From positions 30,485,608-30,549,607 of the forward strand of contig NC_088300.1 of NCBI RefSeq assembly GCF_032854445.1: 64,000 bases of DNA, in the 5' to 3' direction. The stretch comes from Liolophura sinensis. Lineage: Eukaryota; Mollusca; Polyplacophora; Chitonida; Chitonidae. Below are positions 25,501 to 37,000 of this stretch, in pieces. The notes beneath the pieces were generated by a model that was given only the letters and a program-made list of their open reading frames with translations, did no database searches and had not been told where the DNA came from. Within the stretch, counting starts at the first letter, position 1. Every line of letters starts with the position of its first letter. The position numbers were made by a program, and so were the translations under genes.

Positions 25501-28394
25501 ATTTCTTGTAATTTTTACATAATTGGCCTCGTCCATAGGAAATAGTGCCATAAGTCATGGCAAGGAAAGTTACGAAAAACTGATTTACAAAATTTCGTGA
25601 AATTTCCATTTAGCTGTGTTACTTGTACATTACCTTGGGTAGGTGAGCCCTTTAACAGCTGCAGGTCATCTGTGCTGAAGTACAGGGGTGTATTGTAGGA
25701 GCTGGGTAAGATGTCCACAAACAGGTAAGGAAAACATAATTCATAATTTCCTCGTGCTTCCACCAGACCAGTCTAATTTCCACGGACACTTCGTCTTGCA
25801 ATGTAACACCAGCGTCACCAGTTTGTGTTAGGGGAAGCTCAAAAAATTCGGCTTGAGTGTAATCGAGAATACGATAGCTTTGCCTCTCTTGACATCCATT
25901 TTTCAAAAAAACACATGTCTCTCCAAAACACCCTACAATTTCCCAAAATATCCACACTGAGGTTTTTTGACAGTTACAAGATATTCTAAACTTAATGAGT
26001 CATTGTTAAAACACATTCTGCATGAAAGCATTAAAATCACTAAACACTAAAAAGACTCTAAACACTAAATTATTTATTTTATTTATTTGACTGGTGTTTT
26101 ACGCCGCTTTACTCATACAAAAGTGTCCAGCATAATGGTGGGAGGAAACCGGGTGGAGCTTGGGAGAAACCCACCACGGCTCATAGTTTGCTAGCTCACC
26201 CTGCCACATACAGCTCGACAAGAAGCCAAAAGTGACTTCAACGATTGCATTGATGACATAGCCCTGTGTCTCTGTGCTGTGCGGGCATGTTAACCACTCA
26301 GCCACAGAGGCCCCAACCACACACAAGAGAAGTATTAAGGATACTGATATAGGGAGCCCAGAAGGAGTTTTCTCTGTATTTCTCACACAGCAGGTGCAGA
26401 GAGAGGGCCACATTAGGCATGCTCTGCAGAATCTTGTCATCTGACATAAACGGGCCTGAAACAAGATAACATTTCAATTTCAGAATGAGACATTTCAGAT
26501 TGCTTTTAGAAACTCTAATAGCTCAGCCTATAAACTCTTCAGAGGTGTCAATCAAAAACATGCAGTTCACCAATCACAAACATACAACATACAACATTTG
26601 GTTCAGCTAAGGTACTGACTTTGAGGTGAATGAATGACCAACAATGTCTGCAAGGCAAAGCTTGCAATATGAACACATACCTAAGGGCGATAACTTTGCT
26701 GAGTCTAAGGTCAACATCAGTTTTCTTGGAATGGAAAGGAACAGATCTGCTGTCTAAACAAGGAAGGAGAAAATCATTAAACTTACACAAGGCACATATA
26801 CACATTTAAGCACTTTCGCAATTTTTCTTGATAAATTTTTATAGCCACATGGACAAGGTGTAAAACAAATGTAAACTAAATATAATGAAATGTATTCAAT
26901 TTTAAAATAACAACAATTCTGCTCCACCTTGCTTGTAAATGCTTACCTTAAAATCTTTTTCTGCCTTCAAGCCATATCCATAACCTTTAAACTCACAAAT
27001 GCCAACATTCGTTGTATCCACTCCATGAGTATTTAACCAATCAAGAAAGGCCTGGATATTTTCTGCTCTATTTTGTGAATGCGTCCCACTTCCTGTATCA
27101 AAGATAAATATGGACAAGAACACTGAAACAGTTTGCCTTTGAAAAAGTTTTAAAAAAATGCACAATAGACAATACAACTGACAAATTTATATTTACATAC
27201 AGGGATAGTTAGAGATCTTTGATCCAGAACTGTATTCATTTGGTCAGTTTTAAAAACATTCTCCATAGAAATGGTTGATGTTTGAAAAGTTACCAGAACA
27301 GTTAAGATCAACCATGTGTACTAGCTCGTGACAACTTTTCAGAGCATCTTTAACGACCTTCAGAGTAACCTTGATGTAAACTTAATATCACACCCGTTTG
27401 AAGCTGCTCCACACGCTCAATAACCTGGCGAAGTTCAATAAAGTCATCCCATTCTTTTGCTCCCATACTCAAAGGTTTGGTACAGACTGCAAGTATGCAA
27501 GAAAAAACACACATGTAAGTTCAATAAACCAGTCTCAATGGGCAATATTTCTCAGTTTTCTCTCAGCTGAAGGAATACACCAAGTGTTGGTGTCATGAAT
27601 GGTGTCTTCAGCATTGTATTGTTGTGAGGCAACATCTGTTTTAGCTGCTGGGTTGGCCCGACCACAAACAATTTGAAACTTGTTACTAGAACCTCAAGCA
27701 TGTTAAGAATCAATCACATTATCAAAGCTATAGCGAATTCTACCTTCTCTTTAAAAATTTAAAAACATTTTTAAAAAAAAGCTGTAAAAATATATAAATG
27801 CACATTACATAACATACATATATGTATTTTTATAAGACTTCAGAAATATTTTCAGTTAGTGCTATGAGGTTGCAGTGTCATGTAAAGGTAAACTGACTAA
27901 GTATAATAGAACATTACAAAAGACTGACTCAGGAAGCCTATTACTTTCTAAAGTATCAGTTTCGGTTAAAATACATTCAACATTTGACCTGAGGTCAATG
28001 CTTACCAAAAATGGATTCTCCCACAGCATGACAAACCCTTTAACAATTTTCGTGTTAAAATCAAATTTCACTAGACTCAATTGGAGACTCTCAGATGACT
28101 AACATGTAATAAAAAGGTCAAAACAGCACTAGGACACATCATCAGTTCCCCACTGCAGTCGTTTATGTCACCTATAAATCTTATGTTTGATATATAAGTG
28201 AAAATGGACAGATCAGAGATGGACAGACAGACACCAACTCCTACGACAATATATTAAACCACTGGTTCACAACAAGACTTACGGTCCAGCACTTTATCTA
28301 TGCAGTCCTTCAGTTCTCGTTTCTGCGCCCGATTCAAGCCGCTGTTGTCGGCACCTCCCGCATCGCCTCGAGGCTTTCGGTTTTTACGCCCCAT
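19576..28394 (-). CDS. SETD3: SETD3, actin-histidine N-methyltransferase, complete, 15 exons
   Basis: Class VII SET-domain enzyme that methylates a histidine of actin (His73 in vertebrates) with S-adenosylmethionine. Coding exons, 5' to 3': 28394-28283, 27486-27394, 27092-26947, 26753-26681, 26455-26345, 25714-25634, 25067-25003, 23913-23855, 23515-23401, 22940-22866, 22727-22628, 22199-22133, 21241-21156, 20482-20325, 19716-19576. They total 1,482 nt (493 residues). Landmarks: KEWDDFIELR; start of SET at GICEFKGYGYGLKAEKDF; LFLSIPRKLMLTLDSAK; NTPLYF; RQYAYFYRH; WAVSTVMTRQNPIP with Asn258 (human Asn256); LIPLWDMCNHQNG with Asn280-His281; IFIFYGARSNGEF with Tyr315 (human Tyr313); then the Rubisco-LSMT-type substrate-binding region including WDFLDTRASLLLKMY. 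The constant two-residue offset to the human enzyme supports the model. The protein ends about 100 residues short of human SETD3, lacking its acidic tail. Intron 5 looks U12-type with an odd 3' end. Confidence 0.96.
20793..21058 (-). repeat. SINE, family A, in SETD3 intron 13
   Basis: Near full-length copy in reverse: TTATTTATTTGATTGGTGTT, then ACGACGCTGGCCACCAGTAT, ending ACCTCAGCCACGGAGGC. Confidence 0.92.
21345..21556 (-). repeat. 52-bp tandem repeat, 4 copies, in SETD3 intron 12
   Basis: CCATGTCTACAGTAATCC starts at 21345, 21397, 21449 and 21501 with almost no divergence between units, so the expansion is recent. It lies about 100 bases upstream (gene strand) of the exon 13 acceptor at 21241. 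Confidence 0.95.
23769..23842 (-). repeat. SINE tail fragment, family A
   Basis: ATTTGACTAGTGTTTTACGCC followed by GTGACAGTGGCCAGCATTAC, the 3' part of a family A SINE, directly before SETD3 exon 8. Confidence 0.75.
24000..24960. repeat. Degenerate TGATCCTATCTACCTGTTT repeat in SETD3 intron 7
   Basis: From 24000 to 24640, and again from 24835 to 24960, short phrases (TTTGATCCTATCTACC, CTGTTTTAATCCTTTTTGATCA, CTGCCTCCTATCTACATGATC) recur irregularly. A clearer unit of about 70 bp is visible from 24390 to 24610. It is old and diverged compared with the other arrays. Confidence 0.8.
25075..25170 (-). repeat. About 20-25-bp tandem repeat just upstream of the SETD3 exon 7 acceptor
   Basis: Plus-strand units like GTAACACCAACATAGAAACAT occur about four to five times. 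On the gene strand they make a T-rich stretch leading directly into ATATTTCAG|GTGAGG, the acceptor of exon 7 (25067). Confidence 0.8.
26070..26315 (-). repeat. SINE, family A, in SETD3 intron 5
   Basis: TTATTTGACTGGTGTTTTACG tail, GTGGGAGGAAACCGGG body, and head ACCACTCAGCCACAGAGGCC. It lies inside the candidate U12 intron. Confidence 0.9.
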
Positions 28395-28719
28395 CCTGCC
28401 CTAACGGTTCAACCTGCAGACAGATTCACAACATACATCAGCTGGATCTTACTCTTAGCTCCAACTCTGCTGCTCAAAGCCACAGGTATATGATTGAATA
28501 TTTTATGATAAGTGGAAGTGCAGAAAAAAGTGTTGTCTAGATAAAGTTACTTCAAGGAAAAACACATCAACAGGCTTGGACACAGCTAAGAAATCAGTAG
28601 TTGCGGAGTGGGGTAACTGTTATCGAGCAATGTAGTTGTGAGGGTTATGAAGAGAAACATCCCCAAATGTGACAGATCCACGGTAAAGAACATCTTACCG
28701 CTGTCAAAGCAAAGCTTAC

Positions 28720-28952
28720 CTGGGGGCAGATTCTCAAAGGGGTCATAGCGTTCTCCCAGCCTAATCACCATGACCTCGCATGCAGGCAGCATACATTGCC
28801 TTGGTATTTGCAACTGGCGTAACTTAACGACCCCTTCCAGAAACAGTCCCCTGTTCTCAGGTTGGTCTAACCGAAACTAGTCCATGGCAATAACCAAAAT
28901 GGACAAATAAAAGGACACTTTCAGGGTCTACAGTACTGTGGCCGCCATCTCG
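28720..28952 (-). promoter_or_regulatory. Probable SETD3 5' end: YY1-type motif and 5' UTR exon
   Basis: Reading leftward, the motif CGAGATGGCGGC (28952-28941) fits the YY1 site often found at or just after transcription starts. About 220 bases downstream is a good donor, CCCCAG|GTAAGC (exon end 28720). The SETD3 ATG at 28394 is preceded by an acceptor, CTGCAG|GTTGAACC (exon start about 28413), so a spliced 5' UTR exon is likely. Several short upstream ATGs lie in this exon. The transcription start itself is inferred. Confidence 0.4.
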
Positions 28953-29262
28953 ATACCTGTAACTCACAAACTGCAATGGTATAGGCTCGGAAAATCTGAT
29001 TAATTTTCACAAACAGATGCGTTAGTTAATTACCTAGACCACACAGCTGACTTCAATTTATGCTAGGGAAGATTAAATACCCCATGTGAACAGCCGTAAA
29101 TGTGCCTTACGGTCAATCAAACACATCTGGGTCTGTTTCTCTCCCTAACTCTCGTAACTGCTTTGGTTAACAAGAGTTACCTCACTAAGAAACTAAGAAA
29201 TCAGCTGTGAATTTTTTATATTGGGTGAACTTAAGTTGTAAGGATGGCTAGCAGCTTCTGCT

Positions 29263-29265
<3 letters not shown>

Positions 29266-29327
<62 letters not shown>
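29266..29327. repeat. (TA)n microsatellite
   Basis: An uninterrupted TA run of about 30 units, 300 bp upstream (gene strand) of the presumed SETD3 promoter. Confidence 0.98.
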
Positions 29328-29328
<1 letters not shown>

Positions 29329-31385
29329 AGCCACCCCTACTCCATCCAGATTGTTTCAGGAGACTATGCTACATGTATTTTAAAATTCTGTCAATCATGA
29401 ATGTCAGAATGTTACAAAAGCACAGAGTCAGCAATGCTTAGATACTGGATTTTGGGCTAGCATGGACGACACTAAGGGTGTTTACAATTAAAAACACGTG
29501 TCCACATGAGGATCAATGACGTTATAATAAAGTCGAATAACTTCACACAACTGGCTAGGCTAGGCTGGCGACACCAGTGTTTTCGTATCATCGTAAGTGC
29601 CCTACATGTACACAGTTCATGGAGAACTCCCAAATCCGGTCCATGAGTGTGCAGAGTGTTACAGGCAAGATGAACATCCTCTTTAATTAAAACTCCACAG
29701 TTCAGGTACATGCATCACAGATACAGTATATAATTTGTCACAGTATTTTTTGACTATCAAAAGCCAAAAACCTGGCTCTGTAAAACAACTTGTAGTCGAC
29801 TGCACCGTAATGTGATGAGCTACAGCGCAAACACTGTTCAAAGTTAACATGCAAAAGACTCTAAGACCAATGACCATATATGGTCCCTGGGTCCATTTTC
29901 TAAACGAAGCCAGCGTAGTGCAGGCTAGCGTGCACATTTCCAGCAACACACACGGTACATTATCTGACCACATTCCACGTTACATACCGCCACAGGACAC
30001 TCGATTTCTCCTTAAATGTATTCGCTAACCCGATTTCAAACTTACCACCCTGTCTAAATTCAAATTATCACTTCTAACGCTTCCAAACCACCGAAGTTTT
30101 GACAACCTATTAACCCATGTGTACATCGATGGAAAGTTCTCAGATATGCGGGGATTCGTGTCTGTAATCAATTTGAAACCCATTACACCGAAAAACTCCG
30201 AAACCCGGAGAAGGAAGAGTTCGCTTTTCTTCCTTCGAAAATGTGATATAAAGGGAGATAAATCTTTTGTGCATTGTCTCCGCATAATCCATTTCGCGTT
30301 GGCATTACAAGGGTTATGTAGTAAAATCGCGATCAAGAACGGAATAAATGCACAGAGGCATGTCCCAGTTAAAAAAAAAATCTTTTAGAGTTATCACGCT
30401 ATACAGTTCTGAAGAAAGTAGCCTACCGGTTAAATGTTAGTATGCCAAATTGTTATGGATGGTTTTAGCATTTAGCGCACTGGAGTAAACAGCCGCTCAT
30501 AACTAATTATCGATACCATACAATATCGTATGATTGTTTTAAAATCCATCACGTTTTTGAAATATTAGGCACAAATTTTCCTTGACGGTCATTCTTGGCA
30601 GAATGGGGGGGGGGGGTAAATAGACCGGTAAGCTTATTGTTGTTTATTGTTTACTCTACAGATAATCTCCGGTACAGAGTTTATTTGTTATCCCATCCCT
30701 CCCCCAAAATGACACGGGATAAAGCGAATCACAAAGGCATGATATGTATGAGAGAAATGTTTTTTCTTGGAAGGAAAACATGCATGCATCTATTAATTTG
30801 CTCTTCAGAAATGCAGTCTTGATAAGTTAGACTACCAGCACCAAATGTGCGCTTTGCTCCACTATAAACAAACATATACAGGCCTAACTCATCCCAGAAA
30901 TTTATTTACCGCTAAACGAGAAGAATAAGAGATTCTAGCTAATCATTTGAAACGTTATCATTCACAAAAAAATCGAGAGCTGATGAGATTACTGGTTTAA
31001 AATATGCCTTTTCCCACTAAAAAAGCAAACAGAACTGATGCCACATTAGAGAACGGGCTGTGTTTACAAAAATGATATGCAGGTAAAGTGAACCGCAAGT
31101 CATCTCTGACAAACCCGGGGACCAATTTCATGATCGCGTAAAATCACGTAAATACTGGTCAAAACCTCAAATATTGAACCTTCTTACATGCTATTCACAC
31201 CTGTTCTGGAGACATTTTAATTTCACATTGCAACTATAATTTATAGAACTATTCAGAAGTTTCACCTATACAACAGTTTTAAAGACATAATTCGACGACT
31301 GTTGATTTCAAAAGTGTCGGCAAACGAAATGAAAAACAAAAGTTTTAGATAGATTGGGAGAACAATGAGCAAATGCAAAAGTTGG

Positions 31386-31530
31386 ATTGGCTGGCCAAAT
31401 TTTAGCTGATTGGCTGTTAAGAATGATAAATGATTGGATGAAACGTCTTAACACTGACTTGTGATAGATGGAATTTTCAATCCCCCGTTGGGAGTATAAA
31501 AGGGGCCCCGTCTCCAGGTTCGCCCATTGA
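31386..31530 (+). promoter_or_regulatory. TATA-type core promoter with three inverted CCAAT boxes
   Basis: ATTGG (CCAAT on the other strand) occurs at 31386, 31409 and 31433, spaced 23-24 bp. It is followed by TATAAAAGG at 31495-31503 and a GC-rich stretch. A start about 25-30 bases after the TATA box would fall near 31525. Transcription would run right, into the 32-bp array. No conventional coding gene follows. This is inference from motifs; there is no expression evidence. Confidence 0.5.
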
Positions 31531-31561
31531 CGATCAAAGTGATAGAGGAATATGTGAAACA

Positions 31562-32397
31562 CCGTCTTTTGTGATGGAGAAAAATGTGAGACTCCATCCT
31601 AAGTGATGAACAAAAATGATATCATCCTTTGTGATGGGAGGAAAATGTGTGAAACAATACTTTGTGATGGGGGGAAATGTGAGCCACCACCCTGAATGGA
31701 GGAAAATGTGAGCCACCATCCTGAGTGACGGAGGGAAATGTGAGCCACCATCCTGAATGATGGAGGAAAATGTGAGCCACCATCCTGAGTGATGGAGGGA
31801 AATGTGAGCCACCATCCTGAGTGATGGAGGAAAATGTGAGCCACCATCCTGAGTGATGGAGGGAAATGTGAGCCACCATCCTGAGTGATGGAGGAAAATG
31901 TGAGCCACCATCCTGAATGATGGAGGAAAATGTGAGCCACCATCCTTTGTGGTGGAGGAAAATGTGAGCCACCATCCTGAGTGATGGAGGAAAATGTGAG
32001 CCACCATCCTGAATGATGGAGGAAAATGTGAGCCACCATCCTTTGTGGTGGAGGAAAATGTGAGCCACCATCCTGAGTGATGGAGGGAAATGTGAGCCAC
32101 CATCCTGAATGATGGAGGAAAATGTGAGCCACCATCCTGAGTGATGGAGGGAAATGTGAGCCACCATCCTGAGTGATGGAGGAAAATGTGAGCCACCATC
32201 CTGAATGATGGAGGAAAATGTGAGCCACCATCCTTTGTGGTGGAGGAAAATGTGAGCCACCATCCTGAGTGATGGAGGGAAATGTGAGCCACCATCCTGA
32301 GTGATGGAGGAAAATGTGAGTCACCATCCTGAATGATGGAGGAAAATGTGAGCCAAATGTGAAAAACTATCTTGTGCAATTGAGGAAAATGTGACAC
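31562..32397. repeat. 32-bp minisatellite, about 24-26 copies
   Basis: Unit on the plus strand: GATGGAGGAAAATGTGAGCC followed by ACCATCCTGAGT. Inner units are nearly identical, differing at GGAAAA/GGGAAA, GAGTGATGG/GAATGATGG and TTTGTGGTGG. The outer units (31562-31720 and 32340-32397) are diverged, as expected for an array that grows from its middle. TTTGTGGTGG variants sit about 96 bp or multiples apart, hinting at a three-unit higher-order repeat. All three minus-strand frames are open for over 200 codons because 32 is not a multiple of three and the unit has no stop on that strand. Confidence 0.96.
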
Positions 32398-33164
32398 CAG
32401 CTTGATCTTTTGTCTGCAGTTTTATGTCTGGAGGTTGGGGGCTCCGCTCCACCCACCATGATGCCAGTCATAGAAGTATTTCACTCATATAAGTGAAATA
32501 TTCTTGAGCCGAAGACCATTTCTCAGAAGGACTTAAGACAGTCGTAGACTTAGACCCGTCTTAAATTATAAAATTTTCGGCCTCACTGTTTCTCAAAACC
32601 AACTGACACCCTTGACAAGACACAAGGTGTCGTGGGTCGGTAGTAACAATGAAAAACCTGCAAACATGTTGGCAAATGTGCCACAGACGCCGCAATAAGC
32701 ACCTGTCAAAACATTATGCCCGTTTCTGTAACCCGCTACAGAAAAGTATTTGCGCACTTTCATCAAAGCTTATGCTGTTGTCTGTACATCAGTGCATGAA
32801 CATTTTTCACCTTTTTTCACTGAAGAGTCCCAGTGCTTGTCCAAAACTAGGTCGCTGATACCTGGTAGAGGTTATGCATGAAAGTAAAAAAGTTGGTGCA
32901 TTGTAAATGCCCTACGCCATCATAAAGTTAAGACACTTCTGAAAAATGGCTCCCACATACATTAAATAAATAAGTCTGGAAGTCAGACATTAAATCTGTC
33001 AAAGGGCAGTAATTTTCATACATTTTTTTCTTGACATTAATATCCATTAAATATTCTTGAATAAAGTGTAGAACTTGAATTAAACAAACAAAAAAGAAAA
33101 TCAATAAAATGAATTTTGTGATAAAATATCACAATCAGTTAGTGCTCTCCAGTAAAACAACTTT

Positions 33165-33535
33165 ATGCAGATGGGCAACCTGCCGATGGTCTTGTTTTCT
33201 CCCACCATAATTGGGGGCCTCCGTGGCTCAGTCGGTTAGCGCACTAGCGCAGCGTAATGACCCAGGAGTCTCTCACCAATGCGGTCGCTGTGAGTTCAAG
33301 TCCAGCTCATGCTGGCTTCCTCTCCGGCCGCAAGTGGGTAGGTCTGCCAGCAACCTGTGGATGGTCGTGGGTTTCCACCCACCATAATGCTGGCCACCGT
33401 CGTATAAGTGAAATATTCTTGAGTATGGCGTAAAACATAAATCAAATAAATAAATAAATAAATCCCACCATAATTCATTTATCCCCGTCACATAAGTGGA
33501 ATATTTTTGAGTACAGTGTAAAACACCAACCAAAT
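33165..33535 (+). mobile_element. Nested SINEs: family A copy inserted into an older family A copy
   Basis: An old SINE (CAACCTGCCGATGGTC ... CCCACCATAATTC ... CACATAAGTGGAATATTTT ... AAAACACCAACCAAATA) is split by a younger, nearly complete copy at 33213-33463, which starts GGGGGCCTCCGTGGCTCAG. The 12 bases CCCACCATAATT flank the insertion on both sides (33201-33212 and 33464-33475), a perfect target-site duplication. Confidence 0.9.
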
Positions 33536-34079
33536 ATAAAGCTGGGCCAGACTTGACACCATGGAGAAATTATGGGTTACAATGTCCAGTGGCAACTACA
33601 TCGTAGGACATTTTGAGGACTGGAACATACATGTATTTAAGATACCTTCGATAACATGGACGTTGTGGATTCACTAATTCACAAAGCAAATCTTTAAATA
33701 AAAATAAAAAAATGATACTCTGTTCAATTAATATGCAGCACAATTAAATATACAAAAACAAACTGGCAAAGACAGCAAGAAGAATGCAAATCCTGATTTC
33801 TTGGGAATACATTTATATTAAATGCACATGTAGTCAAAGTTATGGTGTGATAAAAGTTACATAAATGATGTATGTGCACTTCAAACATACATATATGATA
33901 ATGTGGACAATGGACAATGCAATATTGAACAAAATGACATCCAGGAACAATAAACCCATATCTCCATTCAGGAGTCTGGAGTGCACTGTAATCTCGAAGT
34001 TAAATTGACAGATATAAATCTTCATAGTATGGGTACAACTTCCACATGGAAATTCACTTGATAGATTTGGCTTCTTCTC

Positions 34080-37000
34080 TTACGATGATTGCATAAAAAT
34101 CTGTAAAAGGAAATAAAAACTCGTCAATAGAAATGATGAACATCTGTTGAAATCATTGACGTTAAAAATGATCTTGGTTCTGTTTTAGTCCAATGTGTAA
34201 TAAAGAACTGTGTGTAGAATAAACCCAGTTTTACACAACCTACACAATTTAATGATCCTCCTCCAACAGGAGAAGCTACATGAACCTCAGAACATTTATG
34301 TCAAAACAACTCTCAAATCCTCTCTAATGGGGAACAGGCCATAACTACCTTATTCTTCAGTTTCTAATGATACTCAACATCATCAAAGCATAGTTTTTAA
34401 AACTTATAAGGCAGACTTATCCCGGGTTATTCAGACAATATTCTCACTGCCACTTGGAGGCACAAGTTAAACAGTAATGCCTTAATGTCTACCATCTCAA
34501 TCCCTTCAAGGAAGGTAACAATATTAGCGGTACCTGTACTTTGAGTTGCTCCGACTTGCCATGACAGGCAGCCCTCAGGTGAGCTGCGACTGTAGGACAC
34601 TTCTCCAGGTATGTATCAATTACTGCACCTGCCTCCTTCATCCTGCACACAAATCACAACCACATTTCACAGTACATGTCTTCTGCCATTTATAGGCCAT
34701 TAATCTTGCACGCTCAATCCCAACAAATGTATTTTAAAAGAAAACTCTTAAACCATATTATTTTGTGTTTTACTGACCGGCACACTAAAAACCTGCGCCC
34801 AAATGGAACCAAAATAATACAGAAAATCTACCGTTTTACTTTCTCCGATCTTGATATTTTTATGACTTTTCAAAGATTTCTGATCATGTAAATATGTCTT
34901 TAAAATGTAACATTGCTGGGACAGTCATTTCTCACAAATTAGATGATTTGTTAGGGGTTTTATTCCTGCCTTCGACATATTTATGTTTATTCATTATTCT
35001 TTATTTTATTTATTTTTAAGATATATTTTGACTGTAAAGCAACAATTGGGGGCCTTCGTGGCTCAGTTGATTAGCACGCTCGAGCAGCGTGATGACCCAG
35101 AAACCTCTCACTAATTCGGTCCCTGTGAGTTCAAGTCCAGCTCATGCTGGCTTCCTCTCCTGTGGGTATCCTCCCACCATAATGCTGGCCGCCACTGTAT
35201 AAGTGAAATATCCTAAGGAACAGTGTAAAACACTAATCAAATAAATAAAATAAAACAACAATTTAAACTAGAGTGGCTTAACTCTGCAAAAAATCAGAAT
35301 TTTACAGATTTTTGCTAATCATATTCATCATTACTTTGTTCTCATCAGCAAGCAGACAACAGATCTAATTATAGGTTCACATTATTGCTACCCCAACACA
35401 CGTCCATCTTCTACTGGCTTTTTTATCTTTGAAGCTTTGTAATTTCATAACGACAAATCAAGAAAAATTAACCGTAACTGTTATAAGGACAAAAGGCTTT
35501 GCTTATATATAACTGTGCCTTTATAAGGGTGCAGTCAAAAAGATCGCAGCAGAAGTCTCATAAAAAGATGGCAGCAGGAGAAAAGCCACTAAAAAACTGT
35601 CTGTAATAAATATGTTCACTTCATGATTTTTTTTTTTTGGATATTTTTTCACAGAATTAAATGCAGTCAAATATTGGAATTGATAAAGCGGGTTTTGTGG
35701 GTCATACTGCCAATGGCATGATACTCTGATGTCATTTCACCTTTTTTCCTTGCTACTCACCAGCAAGCTAATTTTTCGGAAAGGTTCATTATGTAACCTT
35801 TCACTTTTGGGGAATATTAAAGAGCAATTCCATCTTTAAGGCCTTTCAAAGTGGGGTAAACTTCTTGTGACATCAGGGTACCTAAACACCATCTATGTGG
35901 TTCATAAAGTCCAACATAAAAGTTAAGCCTCTTTTCAAAAAAAAAACAGTATCTCAAAAAAAAAAAGGAAGAATATGTACAAATCGCTTTCAGAGTCTTA
36001 CATCATTTTTAGCTTTCTGTCATTTTAACTCAAATCTTTTTAAGACATGTCACTTCAAGAATACGCTCATGACATTTGAGGCAAAATGTACAGAAAAATG
36101 TTCATTTTCAAGATACTTAAGTTATTCACAGTAAAAAGCATAAATTTTAACAATTCAGTTCCTCTTTAAACTGGAGTAGCTCTTCACAGTTGCAATAATT
36201 ATGTCTACCGTCTTAACTTTGTCAACTTGTTCAGTTTTATTGATAAAACATAGCATGACCCAAAGTTCACAGGAAATGTTCCAGCAGAGAATCACCCGGT
36301 TTCCTCCCACTATTATGCTGACCGGCGTCATAGAAGTGAAATATTCTTGATAAACACCAATCAAATAAATTCAACATTAAACAGATACTGGTCTATCTAC
36401 ACTAATATAACTGAATGGCACAGAACAGAGATGACTGATGCAAGATTTTTTGTTATTCTGAACTTTGCTTTATCAGCAGAAATAAAGTTTACCTCCGGAA
36501 AATGTGCATTAACATGTCTTATCATTTTTACCTGTTGTGATTATGAAGGTGTTCAACCAACCCTTGGACATCCTGCTTTTCTATCAAATAGTTAATAAAG
36601 GCTTGTTGTCTCTCTGACCCATATATCTTATCATAACTGTTTGTCATCTCTCCAAACTGAAAAAGAATGTTCTCCACCTAAAACAAAAAGGTGGGAAAAT
36701 AGTTAATTACCCTAATGACCTAAAATTTTCCCCAACAAAATGCATTTTCAGAGGCTAATAAATGTCAATGTATTATTTTTGAAAGGTACAATTTTCAGTA
36801 GAATATCATCCCATGTTACCAGGCAACTTCAAAGCACCTTCTAAAGTAAAAAAAAACTCTCAGAATCAGAAACAATGGGCAAGTTAGTTATGGATGACAT
36901 TTATGGTCATTTAGGGTACCAAACTGGGTGGGTCATCGCTGAAGGACAGAAGAGATATTGATTCAATGCCAGCCGAAGATGGGTATCACAGAAATTTTCT

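Larger units (their letters stand above)
28960..34079. other. Intergenic region between SETD3 and KNTC1
   Basis: Holds the (TA)n microsatellite, the right-facing TATA promoter, the 32-bp minisatellite, a SINE fragment near 32455-32520, and the nested SINEs. KNTC1 3' UTR should begin at 34079 and run left; only weak poly(A)-signal variants (AATATA near 33813) were seen. No coding exon is supported. Confidence 0.6.

Noticed and set aside
25711-25725. AC as the 3' end of the SETD3 U12 intron (GTGGAC|ATC)
   Set aside because: It would leave exons 5 and 6 out of frame given the exact GTATCCTT donor; only GG (or CA) keeps the frame, and GG also keeps the expected length.
31534-32397. Minus-strand open frames of 213-287 codons rich in GWWLTF and GGSHFPPS
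   Set aside because: All three frames are open at once through a 32-bp satellite, with no conserved domain. This is expected from repeat structure and is not evidence of a protein.
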